A stretch of DNA of 64,000 nucleotides. Origin: Sympetrum striolatum. Its lineage: Eukaryota; Arthropoda; Insecta; Odonata; Libellulidae. Below are positions 36,801-49,444 of the stretch, one piece after another. Each line of letters begins with the position of its first letter. Within the stretch, counting starts at the first letter, position 1. The position numbers and the translations under genes are program-made. The notes beneath the pieces were generated by a model. The model had not been told where the DNA came from. It made no database searches and was given only the letters and a program-made list of their open reading frames with translations. The stretch lies in assembly GCA_947579665.1 (NCBI GenBank), contig OX388347.1:25660562-25724561 (forward strand), read 5' to 3'.

Positions 36801-39800
36801 TTCAGTTTTCTCGTATATTGTCTCCCACTAATCTGTGACGCAGTACTCCCTTATTTTCCTGTTGTATCAACTGATATCCAGGCCATTAACTTTCAAGACA
36901 TCCATTTGAATTAAAAATCCTGTTTTCCTTTCTTAGCCTCAATTTTCTTTGCGAAATTTCTGATAGTTATTAATTTCATTCATTCATTGTTTTTACTAAT
37001 ATTTTGGATGAAGAGCATGCTATCATTTCAGAGAGACCGTCTTTTTGAAAGTAATTTATATCTAAGTACTCTATGAGGTATCAAGTGATGCACGACCTCC
37101 CAAGTAACCAAATTGGCAGCGCATTCTCCCTTGGTGAAAGTGGTACCGGGTTCGAATCTCGTTGGAGCCTATAGGCGTGAAACGAGACTTCACCTCTCTT
37201 GTCTAAGTACTTTTAAAATACTAATATTGCTCAATTATTACATGTATAGCTTCTCGACAAGTCTGAGCAATTATAAAATACAATTATCTTTCTGTTGCAG
37301 TTTTAATCTTACTCCGATAGCTTTTTAACACACAGAGTACTTTTTTGATTATGTATGTTAAATGCTTCTCGGCTACTCCTCTCCTTTACTCTTTTCTCTT
37401 CGGATTCAATTAATGATTATCACTCCGTAGCTCTTATCGCGATCTCGCTCACCCACTATTACAAAGCCTGGCTTTCTTCTGCACTCTTTTCCTAACCTTC
37501 GCCTCCCCTCCGAGGGCCTCTTTACCTTTATCTCCCTTATCTCTGAATTGCTACTAGAGAAATTATCTCCGCTTATTGGAAGGCACACTCGCTCACCTAT
37601 TTTATAGAAATGAAATGGTACGTCCTCTTTTTATTCTACGGAAAGTTTTGCGAGTGGCTGTTCGAAATTTTTTCGAAGACTTCAACCGTTCGTCGATAAT
37701 AAAATAAGAGTCCTCTGGTAGAAAGGGAGACGAATTAGCTCACGGATCGAAACTGGCTTATGAATTACTCGCCGTGCCTTTTGGATTTACGTTTTATCGC
37801 GACGTCTTCCTCGGGTATGGCCGGGTCTTCTCCGTAGACTCTTCTTCATCGATCTTCTGTCAGAGCGCTCTTAAAACATACGTTCGGCCAATTTATGCCC
37901 TTCGCCGCGGAGGTTTTCATAAATGAAACTCGCGTTATTGTGGGATGCGATCTCGCGAGTCCCGGGCAGGAGATTACGGTCTCTTAAGAGGATTGCGACG
38001 CCCATTGTTATCGCGTTTCACTTGTTTTAAGATCGGCGGTTATTACCCGCAAGTGGTACAATTCCGATTTCCGTCGTTGGTGTTTACGTCGCAAGGCTTC
38101 GAAGTGCCCACACGATTCCCGGTGAAAATTTCGATTGGCCTAAGTTGACTCCTTCTACGGATTATTTTTTGAGGCGGTATCGATTCTCATGAGCGATTAC
38201 AACGAGTGTACTCTCTCTTCTCATTACTCTCGGCAATTTTCCCACCGGTTTATCTCCCCTCGTTTTCTGACGCGCTAATTAAACGTGATTCCTTATCGAG
38301 CGATCTGTCAGCACCGGATTTTTTGCAAGAGGTCGTCTACATCTCGATCCTCTTATCCCAGGTCAGAATGGCTGTTTCGATTCATCAGTTTATACACCTG
38401 ACGGAATCGTCTACCCACATCAAACGTGGTGTTTCATTAGCTCGTCATCCTGTTCCTTCCCCTCTCGGGTTCAAAGGTGTAACTCATTCGTAGCGAAAAA
38501 ATGTGTAAGCATATGCATCGGTATATTTCCGTTCTGATGTATCTCGTTGGGTTAGTTACATTTGCAAGTATCATGATCTTGGCGACTGAAAAGGTTTTCT
38601 ATTCAAAAGTTCAGAAGTACTGGAAATAAACATATGCTACTGTAATGGTTAGGACATACAGTTTAGGAAGATAGTTCTAAAAGGTTTTTGTTATCGTCCT
38701 CTCCTCATTAAGATACCTGAATTTTCTTCTTGAATATATGTAACTCTGGAATGGTAGTTCCAAATATCATACATATGAAATTCAAACTATATTCTCATAT
38801 AAAAGAAGGTACTTAACTAATCGTTTGCGATCTTTCATGCGATAAGCACACATCTTGAATAGGAAAGTCTTAATTTTATTTGTTGCAGTAACGGTTTTGA
38901 GACCAGTTCGCTCATCATTAAAAACACCTCCGTCGACATGTTAGAGATTGTCCCTTTTCTCATTTTCTGCCTCATTTCAGGCATCAATGACGCGCCTCGA
39001 TTCACTTGATTCCGGATTTGGCACGGTGCGATTATTTATTGCTTTATTCGTACTTTAAAAGAATACTCGCTCGGTAGCCTAGTTTTTTGACTACTGTTGA
39101 GCTATCGGCGTTGAGGTTAATAATGGAAGAAATATTTCTTCAACCGTCTCGCTTTTTCCAGCCGCACCGCGAAATAACTTTGCGCATGACTTCACAAACG
39201 CCCCTCTCCATCTCTCGCCACCTCCATCGCAGATAAAAGCTGAAGAACGGCGAGCGAAGTTTGCATTAACGCCGAGATGTGTATTACGAAAACGATCTCC
39301 TTTCTAGAGCCATATGCCCCGATTGCTGCGATGCAGTATCGGATTTTGCCTTCTAGAGTTGAGAATATTAAACGTTCAACTCTCAGTTTAATGATAAATA
39401 TAAGAAATACTAGCCGCAAAATATATAGTTGGATCAGACATTTGATGCGTCGAAAGTTACTTAGCTTGAAAATAGAGGTGTTGGCAATTGTTGATTCAGC
39501 AAAATAAATGTTTCATAATTGTTAATAGGTGAAATGTAAATTTCTTCACAGAGAAAAGAAGGATTTGAGGTTAGGTATATTTTCACAATGCTTATCACCT
39601 AAAGTTATTTCTGTATAAATTATATTGAGAAAATTTTGCATTCCCTCCATAAAAATATGAACACGGTATTCACATGGAAGGAACAGAAATCGCTCATATA
39701 CGCAGCGGTAACGACCATAAGCACAAATATTCCGGAATGCCTATCTCCAATAAAAGCTTTCCCTTAACGAAGAAACCTCTTCTTTCACATATCCCTCGTG

Positions 39801-40399
39801 AACTCCTTTCAACGTGCCTTTCCTTTACGGATTCCTCCAATTTCTCAACCTTAAGTCACCATTCACGCATTCATGAAAACACCTTTCATACCTCCCCCAG
39901 CAACCCCTCCGAAAACCACCTTCAGCCGACCCATCATCTCATTAACCCACTCACTCTCTTCCAATATACTGAAATCCATCTTCGGGAGAGTATTTCCTTC
40001 TAGAGAGAGGGTGAAAGTGGGAAGTAGGCGTGGTTATTTCCTTCTCCCTTCTTTCGTGCTCGGTGGTGGATATTTGGGAAAAGAGATCGTTTGTCTATAA
40101 GAAGCGTGCTCAGGAGGGGGGTGTGAAAGCCTTGCGGAGATTTTTTCCCCGGATATAAGTTGGGATTGGAGTGCTTCCCACCCTTGGAGGTGTTTTTTCA
40201 ACGTGAGTTTTTCGCCGCTTCTCTTTCGCTTGTTTACTCCACGCGCCCGCTTGTTTTTTTCTCTCTATCTCGACTCTACCGCCTCCGAAATATTTTTTCC
40301 TCTCCTTATTTTTGCCGCTTCGGGAAGAAAAAGCACGTGAGGGAGATAAGGTGTAATGGGTCGGATGCAGCCCAGGAGGTCTCTAACCCCTTCCTCTTG
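33857..40399. other. Presumed intron; nothing clearly functional apart from a SINE head
   Basis: A poly-T/pyrimidine run lies at about 33972-34013. A GC-richer patch at 34600-34905 carries a 102-codon minus frame. About 37620-38490 is moderately GC-rich, with an acceptor-like CCTCTTATCCCAG ending 38361 but only a weak donor downstream. Otherwise AT-rich. Confidence 0.55.
37103..37172 (+). repeat. tRNA-like SINE head with recognisable box A and box B
   Basis: TTGGCAGCGCATTC (about 37113-37126) resembles box A. ACCGGGTTCGAATCTCG (37145-37161) is a near-canonical box B, at the spacing found in tRNA-related SINE heads. No complete cloverleaf can be drawn, so it is not a tRNA gene. The 3' end of the element is not defined. 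Confidence 0.5.
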
Positions 40400-40560
40400 C
40401 CCATATACCCCGCTTCCTTTCCGCCTGATGATTTTCCTTCGTTTGGAATACCCCAAGGGCTCGTTCTCGGTCCTTTAGATTTACCGTTATTATTATTCAA
40501 ATCAAAATACAACATAGGTTATTATTTGTTTACAGTGCGTAAGTTGCAGAATAGTTTGGA
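40400..40560 (+). mobile_element. Relic of a non-LTR retrotransposon (LINE) reverse transcriptase
   Basis: In the frame of a 140-codon open stretch beginning 40160, positions 40445-40477 read GIPQGLVLGPL, followed directly by DLP. This matches the signature block of LINE reverse transcriptases, usually G[VI]PQGSVLGPLLF..YINDLP, in Jockey/CR1/I-like elements. The residues that normally sit between GPL and DLP are missing, which looks like an in-frame internal deletion. Neither the catalytic YADD/FADD box nor an endonuclease is visible nearby, so only a fragment of the RT palm survives. The outer boundaries are uncertain and the coordinates given are approximate. The rest of the 140-codon frame shows no homology I recognise. 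Confidence 0.65.
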
Positions 40561-43500
40561 CGGTGGTTGTCATTTACAGTAAAATTAAACTCTAAGCAAA
40601 TAATATGCAATAGAAGTTTGATATCAGATTCCTTTGTTAATCTTCAATGATTGAGTAATTTATTTTGCATCGATATACAAAAACTGTCTCCATACGTTTG
40701 CACAATTATAAATAAGTTGTGAATGATTCTTAATGGATCCAAGACTTCCGTGGGTTTTCTTTTGGAAATCAGCTGAATCATCCAAGTCAACGATTTATAT
40801 TATTTCCTTTCGAAGTCCGGATACCATTCTTTCTTGTGCATATGCTTCAGTAAATATGCGCGAAATTTTACGCCCACCAGGAAACTTTCATATTCGTAGA
40901 AAAGGAATTAAACTCTTATTTTAATAAGAGTTAAGCATCCCTCCACAACAATTCCTCTCCTCCTCCGCATCAACCTCCCACGCTTTCCTCCTCGCTTCCT
41001 CTCTCCGTTTTTAATTAAGCCCCTCCCTTCGTGATATGCCCCTTTTTTACGAGATGCTTCCACTCCCGAAAAACACGGGCCCCCGCAGTTCTTTTACACC
41101 TCCGAATTCCGGATTTCCCTCTCAAAGAAGATCCTCGGCGCATAATTTCCCAAATACACGCCACTATTCTCGAGTCTCCGCGGGGGCGAAAGAAAGCTCT
41201 CAAACGCGATACTCGATCCGCTAAATAGGGTTTAATCGCCCCTTGATATTGGTAAAGGGGCCCATTCCGTTAAGCGTGTCGAGAGATATTCCATCTCGGG
41301 ATGGGGTGGGGGCTCGCGTGGCGATGGTTTCTGGCGGTCCGTACAACGTTCGTTTTTTCGGTAACGCAGCGGGATAGCGTGACTCCTTTTTAGCCCAAGT
41401 CGCGGTTTTTGGGTAGAATTCTCCCACTCCTCCTCTTTAGCGGGGATTAAAAAGTATGGATGAAGAAAAGGTTGTTTATTTGAGGATCGGTCCCAAAAGG
41501 AGAAGGTTCCGCCCAAAAATAAAGCCTTCGCGGGCCCAAAAGAAGTGCGGTGGGAGGAGGTGGGTGAATTCCGAATTTTTCGGTGGTGTCGTGAGGCCAT
41601 GGCGAAGGTGCAACACGTGAAAAAGTCTTCTTTTTTGCGGCTCCGGAGAGTCTCCTGCTCGATTAAAATTTTGGTTGAGCAGTTTGTCTGCTTCGTGGTG
41701 ACGTTTTTGGGTTGTTTTGCGGAATTCGGCTTTCCACATCTTAATGACATCGCTCCTGTTCCTTCGAAAGGGATTAATACACGTTGCCGGTTCCTTTACT
41801 CTTAACGCTTCCTTGGTGTTTTGGGGAAACAAGTCGTATACTAAGGCAATTCAAGCCTATTATAAGCAGAGTCTAATTCTAATCGTACATAAGACGTAGA
41901 GCTTTCTAATCGACAAGGTCAAGGGACTTAACAGTACAATTATACGACTACGAAGAATTTTCCATCGCCATATCAGAGACCAAATTTCGCTAATTATATG
42001 GAATAATATAGTTGTAAAGAGAGCTTAAGATCAGTTCGAAAATTTTTAACGATGATTCACGGATTGATTTAATTTCCATATATAATGATAATTAGAGCAT
42101 ATGAATTTTTAGAGTCCCAGTTTTCTTTTAATTTCGACGCAAATTTTATAAACAACTTCAAAAATTCTTTAATGATTTGATCATAAATTAAATGGGTTCG
42201 CATCTGTGGTCAGAGTCTTCGTCAAGCACAAATTACACGCCGCTCTAAGCCAAAGGGTCATGTTCTACTTGAGATTTAGGAAGAATCTGGCGTGACTGAT
42301 GGAATGGGAGGGAGGTGAGGGAGAAACCAGAGAAATGGGTTAAAGCGGAAAGGAAATATGAAGGGGAGGAATGAAAAGCGATTAGGTGAGCGAAGAGAGA
42401 TAAGGAGAAGAAGAATGGCCGAGAGAGTGGAAAGGGTAGAGTTGAGAACAAGGGGAAGAGGAATGGTGATTTAGAGCTGGAATTATTCTACGAAGGAAGA
42501 CAGTGTATCTTTATAACACTGCAGTCCTTACGCCTTTCTTATAATAGCGTTGTGGCATATTGTGATTATTGGGAACTAATGTATGAATGATATTGATACT
42601 TGAAATTTCCTGAAAGAAACTTTTATCCTACAGACTATTAACTTTTTAATCTGATAAAAATCACGAGGTATTGAATTTTAGTCTGCGGTATCCATTACGC
42701 AAAAAATTCTGGCGGCAATCAGCTTCATTAATCGTTATAATACTTATTCTTATAAAATTATAGCATCGCGTACTATTTGCGATGGATATTGAACTACCTG
42801 ATATGCATGGTTCTAATTTAAACTAAAATATGCCCAATTTAATCTCCTCACATAAAAAAATGAATTATTTTTCTCATTCTGGTTAACAAGTAACATCAGA
42901 CGACGGGTGCAGACGGATTATATCTACTGTCCATGATATATATTGATGGTCTACCGTCTCAAGTAATTAAGAAGTCCCCAAAGCCGTCCCTTGCCCTTAA
43001 ATGGAGCGGAGATACGCTTAGATGGGGCAGAAAATTGACGCATCATTCAAAGATACATTTTTTCTCGCGATCTTCATTGCTTAACGAAGGGGTGAACGAG
43101 TGTCAGTGTCGCTATCAACTGGTTCCCTTATCCACGGGAAGAAATCGCGAGTTTACGCGCCCATTCGTCCACTTATTAAGGGCTGCTCATCACCACGCCT
43201 CCCCAATCAGCCTCAGTCCGCTAATTCAGGCCGCCGTTTAACCACATAACAGCTCCCTCATCAATCATTCTACAAATTGGGAAAAACAAATAAGTTATCT
43301 TTTTTCCGTCCGGGCCATAGGGAAATGGAAGTAATCGGCACCTACTCATCTGCTCCACCGAAAATTAACGGGAACGCCTTGCTCACCTGCTCGCTCTTTT
43401 CAAACCAGCTCTCCCTTTCTTCTCGAAATCTCGTTCCCCTTTCGACCTTTTACCCGATCTCCTTATGCTGGCCTCCGGAATCACCACCCACCATCTTAAA

Positions 43501-46500
43501 TGCTGGCCACTCCCCTTCCTTCCTATTCTTTCCTTCCATTTATTTCCTTTAGTGCCTCCTCTTCTATCTCCATTATCCACGGAGAATCTTACGAGAAAAA
43601 AAGGGAGAGGGCACCACTTTCGATTGCTAATATCACCGTTCTATAAAGAAAAAGTTTAAGTGAGATTTTCGAGTGGCGAAGGGGTGGATTGGTAGATGGA
43701 TTTGAGAGGGAATAAGATGTAGGGGATGGAATTAAAAACGACTGAGAAATGGGGGAGAAGTTTCATTGATGATCGAATGAGCTGGACCTGCTCTTAGTAT
43801 CCCAGCCTCTTTTCTATTTCCTTCCTCGAGAGATCATTACTTCTCTGCATTTTACGAAGATCTCCAATGTGCAATCTAGTAAATGACTCTATTTGGCTCA
43901 AAAATTTTCTACCTCCGGTAATACTCTCAGGATTTTTTAAAAATATGATTGCCGAGTTTCATCAGGTACAATCACCACCATTCTGTAGATTCGTACGTGC
44001 TAAAATAAATATGTTCAAGAACTGAAAATGCGCTGAATCTGTTTTGGTAATAAGTTGGCATTTACGTAGTGGTTGTTGGTACCCCTTAGATAACTAAACC
44101 CATGCAATAAATAATCCCATTTCGTTTAGAAAGTATTTCTTCCAAAGAGCATTTTCATTGCTACTAAAATTTGTTGCAATATGAGAAGAATTGTATTAGA
44201 TAGTCTTCCAACAGTCATTTTAAATAACAAAACACCTCGGATATCAACTGAGATATCTTCTTCTGAATATAAATTATAAAATACTAATTCCTGATCAAAA
44301 ACGTTACACTTGAAAAAACATCAAACTCTCGTAAAATGAAAATGGTTGGGTTATGCTATTCCCGCGGACAGAAAATGCCTGGAACTACCTCAAATTAGAT
44401 TTGTAGAGGAGTTCGAATGTTTTGAAATAATTGGAATTCCGTTTCGACTTCTAAAAAAGTGGATGAGTAAAAAAGGCAGAATGTCGTAACCGCCTCGCAA
44501 AACTCCACTTCTCAATCGCCTCAGATATTGCGTCCGTATTTCAGAAGAGAAAGAGATACTGCTCCTTCGGGTAATCATTTGCGCCTCGCAGATGCAGCGT
44601 TTTCTTTTTTCGCGAAAATTCCGCGGACTTGGAGTCTCCGAGGCGTAATTTATCCTTCCGCGGAGGGAAAATATCAACCCTTTGCGTAAGATACGGATGG
44701 CTCTATTTCCCTTCCCAGAGCGGCGATAAAAAAATAACTATAAATACCCCGACTCCGCTCCGTTCCATTAAAATGCCTACCGATAATAACAATAATATAT
44801 TATTCCCTCCGCCCCTTGGAAAAGAAAAAAAACTCGGGAGCCGTGCTTCATAAGGACGGAGAATTGTAGCGAAAAAAAAGGCGACGGTACGTGCCCGCGT
44901 CGCAGACATGTCTCCTGGGAAAGGGGAAAAACACGACCCGTTGCTACAGCATAATAAGTCAAATAGCGGGAAGAGAGGACGATGAAAACTCGCCTCCATT
45001 TATTTCGAAGATTGGGAAGAAATTTATCTGGAGAGGAGATCGTACTGCGGCGGTGCGTTGGGGAGAGGAAAGGGGAAAAAGAATCCAAAGAGTGGAATGA
45101 TGAGTTTTAAGGGACGCGCGGAGAGTCAGGGGAGGATTTTTTACGGTGAGGGATGAAAAGTGGCCGAGATAAGGGGTGATGGGAGAATAATGGATTGGTA
45201 TGGGAGAAAATGAGAAGAATCGGAGAAAAGTTTCAGAGGTGCGGACTTCCGAATCTTGCGCGATTCGAAAGAAATGTGGATTTTGATGTAATTTCCGTTG
45301 AAATGGGATCCGAATTCGGAATCGAATCCGAAAATCGCAGAATTTCATCGTAAAACGTAATGATATCAAATTCAAAATGATACCCGTTCTTTGACATTAC
45401 TTTTATATACGGTTTTCTCAGTATTTTCCTCTGAATTATTCTTACGGAGTAATTTACATTTTCAGCTGCGAAAGAATGAAATTTACTTCAATTATTAATG
45501 ATAAATTAAAATCAAAATTAATACCTCGCTTAAATTTCCTGAATAATAGCAATGATAGTTAAGACCATAGGAAAAAGCAAATTTGTAATCTTAATTTATG
45601 TATGTAATTTTATGTTTGGTTCTGAGGATGGTGCTGTGACACCGAAACCGGTAAACAGTTTCATTTAAAAAAGATTGTGGAATTTGTACAAGTGTGTTTG
45701 TGTGTTTTTTTACCTTTGGTGTTTAAAATGAAGTTCCACCAAGTAACACTCGAGTTGATTTCTTTAATCTCTGCAATCGACTGAGGAATAATATCCAGGA
45801 AAAAGGCTTCTTGCTTCTTCCGGTGTTGTTTAGTATTTGCCTTTAAAATTTTTCGATATTTTAATTTCGAATCGGACTTGGGACCGTTTTCAGCAAACTA
45901 GCTACCCATTTGTCTGTCTAGGAGTCCTCTGCCCCTCCAATTCAAGTCTCTTAACGAAGCCAAGTCTTAATTCGTACCGCCTCATCATCCGATGGTATAC
46001 GGAGATGCAGTAGAGTTGTCTGACTAGAAGCGAGACGAGTCAAATAACTCGAAGAAATAAAAAAACGGAAAATGCGTATCGCGCGGCAATCGGAATTCAG
46101 TGATTTCCTGTAAGAAAAGATAATCGGCAGCAATAAAAGTCACGCACGGATTTAATGGTCGGGAAATGTCGGGTATTCCACAAATGAACACAAGTCCACT
46201 GCATTTGCAGAGGAATTACTTTTACTCTCCATTTATGCGGATGATATGGAATGAACGCTATCGGAGGGTCGAGAAAGTCGATGGTATTTAGCTTTCCCTA
46301 AATAGTATGAGTGTTTCAATACCCGACCAGAGGTAATTAGAGATATAGTGTCGTAAATGGTTGTTCCTATAATCCCTCTTTAGGAATTAATCACTTCTAC
46401 TAATTTTACGACTTACGATACTCACCATAAATGCTATTATTTGCTAATCTCGAAGAAAAATATGCTTTTAATAAATAAATCAGTTAAGTGTCCTGGAAAT

Positions 46501-48281
46501 GAGATACTGATTCAATTTCGTTCGGTATATATTCCTACTATGATAATACAGCATTAGGAAAAACCTTGATTCCCTACTGTTAGTTCCACGAAATCAATTA
46601 TCAAGACGGTAAACTGAAACTTGGAAATGCAAATTTGGAACTCAAATATCGATCGATTCCGACTAACGCTAAAAGCATTCTAAATCCAGTCCTGATATCT
46701 CCTAATCGTCTCCTCGAATTTTCAATTTCGAAGGATGGCGACAAAAATTTGCTTAAGTATTCCCTTCGGGTGAAAAATCCGTTCCCTCCATTTTTAACCC
46801 TTCCGAGGCACGAAAGGGCGCAATTGAATAACAAGTCTTAATTGCAGAGAGGGCGCTGAAGAAAATGGGGTTCGGATTTGCCAATGGTCGGCGAGGGGAG
46901 TGAATTTTTAGAAGGGAAGAATGAGAAAAGTGACGCGGATGGAAAAAGGATAGGTGGACCGTTTCTTTCTCTCCCCTCCTAAAAAATAATAAAATATATA
47001 TCCTGTGCGCTAATGAGGCGACCAGAGGGGTGGAAAAGGCGCCAGGAAAGAGGGTGAAGAGGTTTGGATTGGAGGGATTGGGGTTGGTGACTTTTTAGCG
47101 TGGGTTAGTATAAGGAATGACTTCTCAACGGAGGAAATGGAATTTCCTCGAAAGGACCCCGAGTAAGAATCTTCCCATTATCGTGACGTAATGAAAGGGA
47201 AATGTAAATGCTGAAAGATTCACCGCTAAAATGAGTACAACTCCTGAGATGCTAAGCAAATGCATACTGAGCCGCAAGCACTGAGATAGTTCACTCAGAT
47301 ATAAGAAAAATAAATGCATGAAAACTGTAAATTTGTTACTGATAAATTCCTCCAAAATTTAGCGCACATTAATAGGAGCGATTAGAAATTGCATTTCGAA
47401 CGCATATTTTAGTAGTTTGACTTGGTATATCTTTAGAAATTATTGTTGTAACTTCAGATGGCTAAGGGTTTAACAACAGTAATTCTGTATCAGTTTGAAA
47501 AAACCATTGATAGTTACACAAATAAGGACGATTATTCAATATGGCTTCTACGAAAGCACACGAAAAAAAATGCCACATGATAATAAGCAAAATTTAACAT
47601 CTCTTTTTAGGAAGAAATAATTTTAAAATTTTAGATTTTTAGGTTTACTGTATCCTTACATTTCCTTCGGTTTGCTAACAATATTTCGAAGCTTTCATCG
47701 CCCATGTCTTGCGTGCGTGATCTGAAACTCCAACCATAGCATCCCCGGCCGCATGAAAGATTTCATTCTGCATTAGCGTCTTCGAGGAGAAGGAATACGT
47801 CGCCGCTGAGTGAGATTTCTCAGAGGAGTAAAAAAGCGACGGAGACGGGGCGAATGAACAGCCGTTGTTAGGAAGCGATTCGATTGACACGTTCTCTTGC
47901 AATAAATCCCTAAGTACCCGAAGAAGCAGATGCGTGATACTGTATCGGTTTGAGTTTTTTATCGAATCGATCTTCAAGATGACTGCAAACGCACACGTAT
48001 ACATAAGTTATGAACAGATTTTATGATAATACATAGGCTTTTCGTTTATCAAAATGAGTGCAGAGTTATTGGTATTCAATTAAAGAAACTTTTTCCTTTT
48101 CAGTAATGAATCATTCAAGGTTCAATTAATAATTTAGGCGATGAAAATATCATATCATTTTTTATTATCTGTTTTGCATTCCTGCTTATTGCATAACTAT
48201 TCATTTGCTAATGCTATTTTTGCTGAACCGTTGCATGTTGCGATTGAATTTTAAATGTTTATTCATTTTTTTCACGGTCAG
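40561..48281. other. Presumed intron; nothing clearly functional apart from one repeat
   Basis: GC-richer, frame-open patches occur at about 40930-41830, 42930-43600 and 44450-45350, and purine-rich stretches at about 42290-42470 and 46850-47110. A short palindrome lies at 40911-40932 (AACTCTTATT, two-base loop). No domain recognised. Confidence 0.55.
45618..45768 (+). repeat. Dispersed SINE-like repeat, longer copy
   Basis: This copy begins around GGTTCTGAGGATGGTGCTG and contains CACCGAAACCGGTAA, a block I associate with the 3' ends of many arthropod SINE/LINE elements. It continues through TGTGGAATTTGTACAAGTG and a T-rich stretch to GAAGTTCCACCAAGTAACAC and ends TTGATTTCTTTAAT. The last roughly 95 bases match 31295-31390 closely, and similarity stops in both copies at the same point (45768 and 31390), marking a shared element end. 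No coding capacity is seen. Confidence 0.7.
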
Positions 48282-48323
48282 AACGTCGGTATGCTGTCCA
48301 TGGAACAAGAGATGCTGAATAGT
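48282..48323 (+). CDS. Candidate 42-nt phase-0 microexon of the rotund/squeeze-type gene
   Basis: A clear pyrimidine tract (ATTCATTTTTTTCACGGTCAG, ending 48281) precedes this interval, and a strong donor AGT|GTAAGT follows at 48324. The only open frame reads NVGMLSMEQEMLNS; the other two frames hit stops near the end. That frame begins and ends in phase 0, which suits both the 75-nt candidate exon downstream and the zinc-finger exon. Two in-frame Met codons (48291 and 48300) mean it could also carry a translation start if spliced to a non-coding 5' exon. At 42 nt it is symmetric, so skipping it would keep the frame. I do not recognise the peptide, and chance pseudo-exons do occur at this scale. 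Confidence 0.42.
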
Positions 48324-49175
48324 GTAAGTTGATTGTCAGTAGTCATGGTAGTACATAAGTCACTTTGATTCTCCAGGAGTTATATAGTGGCTGTTATTAG
48401 AATTAGCATGCACGGGCAACTCAAGTACTACAGTTAAACATAAAATGGATGTATGTTCTGCTTATTTTCAACATATTCCTTATTTTTAAACATCTTATGT
48501 GAGAACATTATCTGCTATAAATTGCGGGTATACGTTATCTATCAATGAAAATGTTAACTCAATCTCCATAAAAATTCCGTAGTAACGAGTCCTCAAAAAT
48601 GCTAACGGCAATTCATGATTCGATATAAATTACAACGCGCTAGAAACTGTCGATGAAACCTTTCTAATTTTGCGAATGAATCATTAAAATACCAAGGCAG
48701 ATTTCTTCATTTCCTCAAGTTAATTTATTACCCTTTCCAAATCTTTATTGAATAAAATCTCAAAGACTTTCTCAAGAACCAAAGTGAGTGAGACAGTCCT
48801 CATTTATTTCATTCGCCTTTCCACGCGCAATTTATTCAAATGTAATGAGATTAATCTGATTTATAAATATTTAAATGTTAAATGATACAATTCCATTGCC
48901 TAAATCGGTATCATGTTTTCGTTGATTTTTTACCATTTTCGTCATTATTTGTCTGCTGAACATATCTACATTTAATATGATCAATAACTGGATTCGTAAT
49001 CGAGAAGCAAACTATTCAAATTCTCTTGTCTCGCCACTGATATCATTCATTACCCAAATTAATATTTATCAAATAAAAATAATTTTCGTATTACAAAATT
49101 CCGTTAGAAGCTTTGGGATCGTCCTAACACAATAACTGTTGCCCGTGCTTGTCCAAGGTTGCAATAATTTTATAG

Positions 49176-49250
49176 ACCCATATTGGCCTCGGAGGAAGGA
49201 GCACTCAAGAAACCAAGACATCCCGATTTGTCAAAGAGGAACAAAAGGGG
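49176..49250 (+). CDS. Candidate 75-nt phase-0 exon just upstream of the zinc-finger exon
   Basis: The interval is bounded by a T-rich acceptor ending ATTTTATAG (49175) and a strong donor GGGG|GTAAGT (49251). It is exactly 25 codons in the frame that joins to the zinc-finger exon, reading THIGLGG... to ...KEEQKG. An in-frame TAG occupies 49173-49175, so a coding exon in this frame cannot begin earlier, which coincides with the acceptor. The following intron would be 194 nt. Caution: the other two frames are also open over this short interval, and the acceptor's pyrimidine tract is modest. I know no homologue for the peptide. It may be an optional exon, since it preserves frame whether included or skipped. 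Confidence 0.37.
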
Positions 49251-49444
49251 GTAAGTTCTCCAAAGCCTTTCTTTCCAGTCAAGTCAGGTAGCTGACTGTT
49301 CTTCGTGGGATTCGAAGAAATACCGCTTCACAAAAAAGGTTTGGGATCGTCCAGTAGTTCGAACCGCCCACCTCCCGTCAAATCCGCACCTTTTTCGTCA
49401 ATTGCTAACCGTTTTGTATTTCTCATTTATGCGCCCATGTGCAG

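Noticed and set aside
38343..38493. + exon after CCTCTTATCCCAG
   Set aside because: The acceptor is good, but the only downstream donor (AAAG|GTGTAA) is weak and the frame closes soon after.
41232..41832. 172- and 118-codon overlapping minus frames
   Set aside because: Overlapping frames in a GC-richer patch with no recognisable domain.
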